From contig WTHW01000216.1 of NCBI GenBank assembly GCA_011526395.1, positions 1 through 11,824 of the forward strand: a stretch of DNA of 11,824 bases. The letters are read 5' to 3'. The notes beneath the pieces are model-generated. The model had not been told where the DNA came from. It worked only from the letters and a program-made list of their open reading frames with translations, and ran no database searches. Origin of the DNA: Alphaproteobacteria bacterium. Lineage in GTDB: Bacteria; Pseudomonadota; Alphaproteobacteria; Puniceispirillales; Puniceispirillaceae. The position numbers were made by a program, and so were the translations under genes. Below, in pieces: positions 6,224 to 11,824 of this stretch (its first letter is position 1; each line of letters starts with the position of its first letter).

Positions 6224-7126
6224 ATTATCGAACACATCTTGTGCTGATAATTGGGTTAGGTTTGAGACTTTCATATAATGAGCCTGATTGCCGCTAGGTG
6301 CTGACATAGCTGGATTGGTGTCTGGCCCCATCAGCATCAAGGTATGAGCGCCTGTCTTGGCAGCAAGGAATACAGGTCCACTATCATTACCAACACAATA
6401 TTTTGCGCCAGCACATAAAATAGCAAGCTGTGTGAGATTGGTTTTGCCGCACTCATTTTTCACAAAATCACGCGCCCTTGAGATAGCATCACAAGATTCC
6501 AAATCAATTTTTGTGCCGACGACAATCGGCTGGATGCCATTTTGCCAGAGCAAATCTGCAAGCGCGCCGTAATGTTCAGCTGGCCATCTTTTCGAAGGTT
6601 TTGCAGGTGAGCATCCTGGCATTAAGACAGCATATGGGAGGTCATGTTTATGATAGCCGCTATTTGTATGGCTTTTGTTTGCCGTTAAAAAAGAGAGATC
6701 AGCTGTTATCGCTTTTGCGCCAAGCATCTTTGCGGCATGAAGCATTCTGTCTTTGTTATTCACATTTGTGAAATCAGGATAGGGATCACTGCATCCCTTT
6801 GCGGTGCCAAGCCATCTTACTGATTTTGGGGCAAAAAGGCTGTGATATCTAGCGGTGCGCTTGGAGCATTGCAAATCTATGATGATATCAAACTGGCGTT
6901 GGAACATCGATTTGATATGAAGAGCTGCACGCAGGTTCCAAAATGGTGCGCGCTCATCTATCAACACCTCATCGAAAAAGGGCATCATCTTCATAAGCGG
7001 CGCAAAAGTGGCTGTGGTCAAAACAGAGATATGAGCATCAGTGTAGTGGGCGCGCAACGAGGCAAAGGTATCAAGTCCCTGAATAATGTCACCTAAGGCA
7101 CCATGTTTAATGACTAATAATCTCAT
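6212..7126 (-). CDS. Glycosyltransferase family 9, heptosyltransferase-like
   Basis: Predicted 304-residue cytoplasmic GT-B enzyme of family GT9, which transfers ADP-heptose (or a related sugar) to the inner core of lipopolysaccharide. The N-terminus MRLLVIKHGALGDIIQGL (1-18) is the family acceptor-side motif, with D13 at the usual catalytic Asp position. The inter-domain region has MPGCSPAKPSKRWPAEHY at 169-186, and the donor site has NDSGPVFLAAKTG at 247-259 followed by LMGPDTNPAMSAP. Length is slightly short for the family (about 320-350). ATG 7126 has AGGA about ten bases upstream. The gene diverges from a GT4 gene over a 146-base promoter region, with lptD beyond, consistent with an LPS-assembly role. 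Which residue is added cannot be read from sequence, so no symbol is given. Confidence 0.85.
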   Translation of the reverse strand: MRLLVIKHGALGDIIQGLDTFASLRAHYTDAHISVLTTATFAPLMKMMPFFDEVLIDERAPFWNLRAALHIKSMFQRQFDIIIDLQCSKRTARYHSLFAPKSVRWLGTAKGCSDPYPDFTNVNNKDRMLHAAKMLGAKAITADLSFLTANKSHTNSGYHKHDLPYAVLMPGCSPAKPSKRWPAEHYGALADLLWQNGIQPIVVGTKIDLESCDAISRARDFVKNECGKTNLTQLAILCAGAKYCVGNDSGPVFLAAKTGAHTLMLMGPDTNPAMSAPSGNQAHYMKVSNLTQLSAQDVFDNLKG

Positions 7127-7157
7127 AGACGAGTTATCCTCATCACCCTAATGAAGT

Positions 7158-7186
7158 TTGCTATGCGCTTTGCTTGTTTATATACT
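7158..7186 (+). promoter_or_regulatory. Candidate sigma70-like promoter for the GT4 gene
   Basis: TTGCTA (7158-7163, four of six -35 bases) is followed after exactly 17 bases by TATACT (7181-7186, five of six -10 bases). Transcription would start near 7193, about 80 bases before the GT4 start at 7273. Spacing and hexamers are good, but there is no experimental support. Confidence 0.45.
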
Positions 7187-7202
7187 AAAATAGCAGCGAT
7201 GA

Positions 7203-7211
7203 TGCTATAAT
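7203..7211 (+). promoter_or_regulatory. Candidate extended -10 element upstream of the GT4 gene
   Basis: TGCTATAAT is a perfect extended -10 (TGn followed by TATAAT). It has no recognisable -35 at 16-18 bases, which extended -10 promoters can do without. It would start transcripts near 7218, about 55 bases before ATG 7273, and is an alternative or second promoter to the pair at 7158-7186. Confidence 0.45.
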
Positions 7212-7272
7212 GTGGCGACGAAATATTCAAACACGGCGATTATTATAGTAATTGCACTTTTAGAGAGCTGAG

Positions 7273-8394
7273 ATGTCACAATCCAAATTGCCGATGGTTG
7301 ATATTATTCTACCCTATAAAGAGCATTTTTCAGATGGAAATGCTGGTGCGGTCTCCACGATCGCCTACTCTTTGGGCAGCTATCACGCGCCAAAGCCCAC
7401 ACAGGCTGTCACCATATTTGGCACGGCGATTGAAAATCCGAAAAAAAATGTCTCTTTTATTGGGTTATCGCCAAAATCATTTTTCTGGCAATCACGAAAT
7501 TACGCTTTTGCAAAGGCTTATTTACGCTATCTTCATGATGCCAATCATACCCCTGATATCATCGAAGTACATGGCAGACCGCAAGTCGCGATGATAATCG
7601 CAAAGGCGATGCCAGATAGTCAGGTCACATTATATTTGCATAATGATCCAAGAGATATGCGCGGCGCTAAAACTGTTGCAGAGCGCGAAATGCTGGCCAA
7701 TAAGCTAGATGGCATTATTTCGATATCATCCTATATTGAGAGCTGTTTTTATGATGGTCTGAAAAACAAAGGGCAATATAAAGCCAAATCATTTGTGAAT
7801 TATTCGGGTGCGCAACGCCTGATAAAGAAGCCAGCTAACAAAGCAAAGCAAATATTCATGGCTGGACGGATGGTGCCGGAAAAAGGCTTTCTTGAGGCTT
7901 GTTTGGGCGCCCTGCCAGTACTTCTTGACAATCCGGATTGGAAAATTTGCATTGCTGGGGGCAAGAATTTTACGACCGATATTTTATCTGATTATGAGGT
8001 GCGTTTGCGAGATGCCCTTGCACCGCTAGGAGATAGAGCTGTGTTTTTGGGGCATAGGCCTTTATCTGATATTCGAGAGCATCAACAGCAATCAGAAATT
8101 TGCATCGTGCCATCCTTATGGCAAGAACCAGCAGGATTGACTGTTATCGAAGCCTTAGCAGCGGGAAGTGCGCTTATCACCACCAATAGAGGCGGCATAC
8201 CAGAATTAGCAACAGGCCGTGCGCTTATCCTAGATCATACTGAAATCTCTGACTTTCAAGGGGCTATTGCGCGCCTTATTTCTTCTGATACAGACAGACA
8301 TGCACTTCAAAAAAAGGCGTGGGATGATTATCCGTTTTCAGTGGAGGCAATGTGCCAGAATTTAGAAAAGTTCCGGCTATCTTTATTGGCATAA
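7273..8394 (+). CDS. Glycosyltransferase family 4 (GT-B)
   Basis: Predicted 373-residue cytoplasmic retaining glycosyltransferase of the GT4 / Glyco_transf_4 plus Glycos_transf_1 type. The N-terminal domain carries VDIILPYKEHFSDGNAGAVS at 9-28 (the glycine-rich acceptor loop) and IIEVHGRPQ at 96-104. The C-terminal donor domain starts near 193 with IFMAGRMVPEKG, where R199 and K204 are expected to contact nucleotide-sugar phosphates. The E-x7-E motif is E285 and E293 in QEPAGLTVIEAL, followed by GGIPEL. Donor and acceptor are not identifiable. A GAGAG/GAG purine run precedes ATG 7273. It is divergent from the GT9 gene and 104 bases upstream of lptD on the same strand, so a role in LPS core or another surface glycan is likely but inferred. 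Confidence 0.87.
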   Translation: MSQSKLPMVDIILPYKEHFSDGNAGAVSTIAYSLGSYHAPKPTQAVTIFGTAIENPKKNVSFIGLSPKSFFWQSRNYAFAKAYLRYLHDANHTPDIIEVHGRPQVAMIIAKAMPDSQVTLYLHNDPRDMRGAKTVAEREMLANKLDGIISISSYIESCFYDGLKNKGQYKAKSFVNYSGAQRLIKKPANKAKQIFMAGRMVPEKGFLEACLGALPVLLDNPDWKICIAGGKNFTTDILSDYEVRLRDALAPLGDRAVFLGHRPLSDIREHQQQSEICIVPSLWQEPAGLTVIEALAAGSALITTNRGGIPELATGRALILDHTEISDFQGAIARLISSDTDRHALQKKAWDDYPFSVEAMCQNLEKFRLSLLA

Positions 8395-8498
8395 AAAACA
8401 CCCCATATTTATGTCTGTTTCGCTTACATTCATCTCAACAAAGTGATAAAGTTTTGTGAGCTTGTATCAGTAGTAAAACAAAATTGAGTGCGACCTTC
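8395..8498 (+). other. Gap between the GT4 gene and lptD
   Basis: These 104 bases separate two same-strand genes. A weak promoter-like pair, CTTACA (8423-8428) and GATAAA (8445-8450) at 16-base spacing, could let lptD be expressed independently of the GT4 gene. I see no hairpin terminator after the GT4 stop, so read-through is also possible. There is no strong Shine-Dalgarno before the lptD ATG, only a GAG about ten bases upstream. Confidence 0.35.
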
Positions 8499-10661
8499 AT
8501 GAGCGGTTTTAAATATCTAAAGACTTTATTTCAGGCTAGCATGATGGTTTGTGCCATGGCTTTGGGCGTATCTGGCCATACATATGCGCAATCTGCGCCT
8601 GTGCAATTTGAAGCTGATCAGGTTGAAAGCAATCAAGAAACAGGCACGCTCATCGCAACAGGAAATGTTGTTTTGATCCAAGAAGGTGCCGAATTACGTG
8701 CTGATCGCCTTGATTATGACCGCAAAACTGAAAGCGCCGTCGCAACGGGTCATGTGATTTACAAGACCGCAGATGGCGCTATTCATATGACTGATTATCT
8801 TGATCTGAGTGATAATTTCAAAATGATATTCGCTGAGCCGTTAATATCAGATTTATCAGATGGGTCTCGTTTTACAGCTGAGGTAGCTGAAGGTGAGATA
8901 TCGACGAAAATTGAGATGACAAGCTCGCGTTTCACGCCTTGTGATTGTGATTTTGAAGCTGGCGAGTCACCGATTTGGGATTTGAGAGCAACAAAAACAA
9001 CGCATAACAAAGAGACAGCGACGATTATTCATGAAAATGTGCGCATGCATATATTTGGGGTGCCTGTTTTCTATCTGCCTGTTTTGGCGCATCCAGATGC
9101 AAACGTAAAGCGTCGTACAGGCTTCCTTGCGCCGTCAGTTGTATATTCGACTTCACAAGGCTCTACTATCACAACGCCTTATTATAAAACACTTGGCCCG
9201 TCTGCAGATATCACATTACGCCCTTATATATTCCAGCATCGTGGTCAGGCAATTCACTCAGTATACCGCCAAAAAACTGATTATTCAGATCTTACTTTTA
9301 ACCTATATGCCGCAGATGTCGCGACCTATAAAAAAGAGCGAGAGACTGTTGGCGCTGTGGATATCATCTACAACACACAAGTGGGAGATGATTGGAAGAT
9401 AGATGCGCGCCTCATCCGCACCTCACAAGATACATTTATGAGGCGTTATAAATTTAATACTGATTACAATCTAAAGTCTGAGATCAAGGCCGAAAGAATA
9501 AAGAAAGATAGATATTATCTTGTTGAAGCTTCTGATCTACAAGCTGTGAGGGCATCTGATACGCCAGATAAAGAGCCATCCATCCTGCCTCATATTTATT
9601 ATGAAAGCTACAGTGATGGGTTTCGTGAAGGTCAGGAAATCAGAACTGAAATTTCTGCCATCCACCTTAGCAATGATGATGGTAACGACATGGTTCGCTG
9701 GTCAAGTGATGTGTCCTTACAAGAAGAATATCAATTTTTGGGCGGCTCACTTGACGCAGAGCTTGGTGTATCTGGGTCTGTCTATGATATCCAAAACACG
9801 TCAGATGACACAAAACATAATGGTGAGCTAGGCCAAGTAAACCCGTATGTGTCACTTGATTGGCGCGCGCCTGTGTCAGCCATATCAGATGTGGGTGTGT
9901 TTATGTTCGAGCCGCGTGCCAAATTCACGCATATTGATGGCACAGACAGAACACAAGAGATCCCCAATAGAGATGCATCTGATTTCCGCCTTGATGAAGC
10001 GAATTTGTTCTTAACACATCGCCAGCAAGGTAAAGATTTCGTTTTGCCTGGCACAAGGGCTGACATCGGTATTTCCTTCCTTGCAGATCAGACAATATTT
10101 GGGGATGTGTCAGGCTTTGGCGGTATTTCAAGACGCATTGCTGGCGAGACGGCTGACGGGCTGACAACAACTGATAATAAAGATTATTCTGACTATATCG
10201 CTAATATCGCCATCAAACCTTATGACGGTTTGGCAATCAGCTGGTCAGGGCGTGCTGACTCTGATGATTATGAGTTGAATGAATCACGTACAAACCTGTC
10301 ATGGCGCTATAAATCATCTAGAATTAATATAGAGCATGCGCAATTATCGAAGGCTCATTTCAAGTCATCGGAAACAGATAGAGAAGCCTTATCTGCGTCT
10401 CTATCGCAATCACTACCTGATGGGTGGGAATTGCAAGCATCTCAAAATTGGGATTTATCAAATGGCAAAACACAGCGTGATAAAACACGCTTTACGCTGG
10501 CATGGACTGGCGGTTTCCAAGATTGTTTAACATTGTCACTTGATTATCAAAGAGATGCAACATCAGACCGCGATATACCGCGCAAAGATGAGATATTCCT
10601 TGTGCTTAACTTTAAATATCTAGGTGCGATCAGCCAATCTGATTTCCAAAAAGATAATTAG
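8499..10661 (+). CDS. lptD: LPS-assembly protein LptD (outer-membrane translocon)
   Basis: Predicted 720-residue outer-membrane protein which, with the lipoprotein LptE, inserts lipopolysaccharide into the outer leaflet. Residues 1-30 are a signal peptide (hydrophobic core 12-25, cleavage probably after TYA). Residues about 35-140 are the periplasmic LptA/OstA-like beta-jellyroll (FEADQVES, ATGNVVL, ADRLDYD, ATGHV). The jellyroll-barrel junction TPCDCDF is at 147-152, followed by GVPVFYLPVLAHPD and VKRRTGFLAPS at 187-213, strongly typical of alphaproteobacterial LptD. The rest is an aromatic-alternating beta-barrel ending in the family pattern DCLTLSLDY...IFLVLNFKYLGAI. The mature protein has only three cysteines (C148, C150, C676) against four in E. 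coli. Start ATG 8499 puts the signal peptide in a normal position; a TTG at 8484 is less likely. No lptFG, surA, pdxA or ksgA is adjacent. Its stop overlaps the convergent LysE-type gene by four bases. Confidence 0.94.
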   Translation: MSGFKYLKTLFQASMMVCAMALGVSGHTYAQSAPVQFEADQVESNQETGTLIATGNVVLIQEGAELRADRLDYDRKTESAVATGHVIYKTADGAIHMTDYLDLSDNFKMIFAEPLISDLSDGSRFTAEVAEGEISTKIEMTSSRFTPCDCDFEAGESPIWDLRATKTTHNKETATIIHENVRMHIFGVPVFYLPVLAHPDANVKRRTGFLAPSVVYSTSQGSTITTPYYKTLGPSADITLRPYIFQHRGQAIHSVYRQKTDYSDLTFNLYAADVATYKKERETVGAVDIIYNTQVGDDWKIDARLIRTSQDTFMRRYKFNTDYNLKSEIKAERIKKDRYYLVEASDLQAVRASDTPDKEPSILPHIYYESYSDGFREGQEIRTEISAIHLSNDDGNDMVRWSSDVSLQEEYQFLGGSLDAELGVSGSVYDIQNTSDDTKHNGELGQVNPYVSLDWRAPVSAISDVGVFMFEPRAKFTHIDGTDRTQEIPNRDASDFRLDEANLFLTHRQQGKDFVLPGTRADIGISFLADQTIFGDVSGFGGISRRIAGETADGLTTTDNKDYSDYIANIAIKPYDGLAISWSGRADSDDYELNESRTNLSWRYKSSRINIEHAQLSKAHFKSSETDREALSASLSQSLPDGWELQASQNWDLSNGKTQRDKTRFTLAWTGGFQDCLTLSLDYQRDATSDRDIPRKDEIFLVLNFKYLGAISQSDFQKDN

Positions 10662-11284
10662 AAGGTTAGGACGAGTAAAATAGCAACAATGATAATGGAC
10701 GCGCCCGTTACGCGGTTCATGAGCTTTGCTGTTTTTTCATCCTTAATCATTTTGAATAGCTGATTTGCGCCAATGGCATAGACAAGGCATCCTGCAAATA
10801 GCATCAGTGCGATGGTAATCATGACAATCACAGCATCCATGATGGATAAATTTGTCAAATCCATAAATTGCGGCAAAAATGATAGATAAAAAATCATAAC
10901 TTTAGGGTTCGTGCCACTGATCGCGATCCCTGCCCCCAAGGTTTGCCAGACTGACTGCGCTTTGCTGTCTGGAAGTTGTTTCTTGCCATCCACAACCCAT
11001 GCCGGCGCTTTCCACTGCTGGTACCCGACATAGGCCAAGAAAATAGCACCGAACAAACGCACATAAATCATATAAGGTTGAATGATATCAGCGATACTGT
11101 GCAGTGATGCCAGAACAGCGATGAGATAGATAAAATCCCCCATCATAAGGCCGACACCCATAACCAAGCCAGCGCCCACACCCCTTGCCAATGTGCGTGA
11201 TAATAAAGCGATTATACCCGGGCCAGGTGTAACAACAAAGATGAAGGTCGCAACTGCCAATGCGATGATATTTACAAAATCCAT
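10658..11284 (-). CDS. LysE/RhtB-family amino-acid exporter
   Basis: Predicted 208-residue inner-membrane protein of the LysE/RhtB translocator superfamily, which exports amino acids or related metabolites using the proton gradient. The diagnostic N-terminal TPGPGIIALLSRTLARG is at 19-35, and the NPKVMIFYLSFLPQF motif follows about halfway along. There are about six hydrophobic segments (near 5-24, 38-60, 71-87, 115-135, 146-168 and 190-207), as expected for the family. ATG 11284 is preceded by only a weak purine run. Substrate cannot be assigned; LysE, RhtB and threonine or homoserine exporters share these motifs. No LysG-type or Lrp-type regulator gene is next to it in the window. Its stop overlaps that of lptD. 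Confidence 0.88.
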   Translation of the reverse strand: MDFVNIIALAVATFIFVVTPGPGIIALLSRTLARGVGAGLVMGVGLMMGDFIYLIAVLASLHSIADIIQPYMIYVRLFGAIFLAYVGYQQWKAPAWVVDGKKQLPDSKAQSVWQTLGAGIAISGTNPKVMIFYLSFLPQFMDLTNLSIMDAVIVMITIALMLFAGCLVYAIGANQLFKMIKDEKTAKLMNRVTGASIIIVAILLVLTF

Positions 11285-11351
11285 ACGGTTTGCTTTCTGC
11301 TACGTGATAACAGATAGGAAGGTATTTAGGTGAGCAGTATTGACTTTAATA

Positions 11352-11380
11352 AATGATGTCAATCAGGAAGTAATGATGTC
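11352..11380. repeat. Nine-base direct repeat upstream of the LysE-family gene
   Basis: AATGATGTC occurs at 11352-11360 and again at 11372-11380. The 20-base period is close to two helical turns, so both copies would face the same side of the DNA. The pair lies about 70-95 bases upstream of the exporter start, in the 121-base gap before the small acidic gene. A regulator could bind here, but with only two copies chance is possible. Confidence 0.3.
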
Positions 11381-11405
11381 TGATATCAAGCTTGTGGCTA
11401 GATGA

Positions 11406-11690
11406 TTATGCCTCTTCGTCACTATCATTAGAAATATCAAAAATCACAAAGCCATCACCTGCCTCATTACGCACAAATTGATAGGCCTCGCCTGAAAAAT
11501 CTTGGGTGAAGCTTGCTTCAAAACCATTGATGGTCTCGGCGATTTCTTTTTCCAAAAACACCCACGTATCATGGCCATATCCCTCAAGGCTTACCTCTTC
11601 TGAGCCTTCATCATCAAATTCAACAATACCACCAGCTGGCAAGTCATCTTGCGGTGTCTGATAGTCAATTTTTCTTACGTAAATATTCAT
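11406..11690 (-). CDS. Small, very acidic unrecognised protein
   Basis: Predicted 94-residue soluble protein starting MNIYVRKIDYQTP and ending in the acidic tail NDSDEEA. It has about 24 Asp/Glu against four Lys/Arg, so it is strongly negatively charged. There is no signal peptide, membrane segment or cysteine. Aromatic residues alternate with acidic ones in the second half (FVIFDI, YQFV), suggesting short beta strands. AAGGTG lies about five bases before ATG 11690, a good ribosome site that supports this being a real gene. It follows glmS by 51 bases on the same strand and could be co-transcribed with it. I do not recognise the family. Confidence 0.72.
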   Translation of the reverse strand: MNIYVRKIDYQTPQDDLPAGGIVEFDDEGSEEVSLEGYGHDTWVFLEKEIAETINGFEASFTQDFSGEAYQFVRNEAGDGFVIFDISNDSDEEA

Positions 11691-11741
11691 CTCGTCACCT
11701 TATTAGTCAGCTGTTTGTCATATGTTAGAGGTATGATGCCC

Positions 11742-11824
11742 CTACTCCACTGTCACAGACTTTGCTAGGTTTCTTGGCTGGTCTGCATCTGTGCCTTTTT
11801 CTGAGGCTGTCAGGTAGGCTAGGA
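11742..11824 (-). CDS. glmS: Glucosamine-6-phosphate synthase, C-terminal end (enters from right edge)
   Basis: The last 26 complete codons before a TAG at 11742-11744 encode LAYLTASEKGTDADQPRNLA followed by KSVTVE. The ending DQPRNLAKSVTVE is essentially that of glutamine:fructose-6-phosphate amidotransferase (E. coli GlmS ends DVDQPRNLAKSVTVE), where the C-terminal tail closes over the isomerase active site. The enzyme makes glucosamine-6-phosphate for peptidoglycan and lipopolysaccharide. About 580 residues lie outside the window. The small acidic gene follows 51 bases downstream. Confidence 0.9.
   Translation of the reverse strand, partial: LAYLTASEKGTDADQPRNLAKSVTVE

Noticed and set aside
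8484..8498. TTG start upstream of the lptD ATG
   Set aside because: It adds five residues before an already normal signal peptide and has no ribosome binding site.
470..11824. Mobile elements, phage genes, CRISPR array, toxin-antitoxin or defence system
   Set aside because: No transposase, integrase, repeat array or terminal inverted repeats seen; all recognisable genes are housekeeping or envelope functions.

Overview
The window looks like core chromosome from an alphaproteobacterium, possibly a marine one with a compact genome. The lineage is inferred from the style of the LptD, cytochrome c' and Sua5 proteins and the tight gene packing; no rRNA or tRNA is present to confirm it. The sequence is moderately AT-leaning by eye and nearly all coding. 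I see no insertion sequence, prophage, CRISPR array, tRNA or rRNA.

Layout from left to right. (1) An unrecognised minus-strand gene runs off the left edge (1-469). (2) A heme pair follows: a periplasmic cytochrome c' (plus strand) convergent with a membrane cytochrome b561-type protein (minus strand). (3) A DNA-repair pair comes next: an AlkA-type 3-methyladenine glycosylase (plus) whose stop overlaps that of an SRAP/YedK abasic-site protein (minus). (4) A plus-strand operon holds sua5 (tRNA t6A synthesis), a D2HGDH-like FAD-linked D-2-hydroxyacid dehydrogenase and a DUF924 protein. (5) Two glycosyltransferases, GT9 heptosyltransferase-like (minus) and GT4 (plus), diverge from a short promoter region. 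They are followed by lptD, the outer-membrane LPS translocon, so this stretch has an envelope/LPS theme. (6) A LysE/RhtB-type exporter (minus) converges on lptD. (7) A small, very acidic unrecognised protein lies just downstream of the C-terminal end of glmS, which enters from the right edge (both minus).

Several starts were moved from the longest frame to a better-supported internal start: cytochrome c' to ATG 674, cytochrome b561 to GTG 1813, Sua5 to ATG 3260, the D2HGDH-like gene to ATG 4231 and LptD to ATG 8499. Three convergent gene pairs overlap at their stop codons, which leaves no room for ordinary terminators between them.

I found no convincing undescribed multi-gene system. The points most worth a second look are the glycosylase/SRAP convergent pair, the cytochrome c'/b561 pair, the three-cysteine LptD outside its usual neighbourhood, and the unknown proteins at both ends and in the DUF924 slot.
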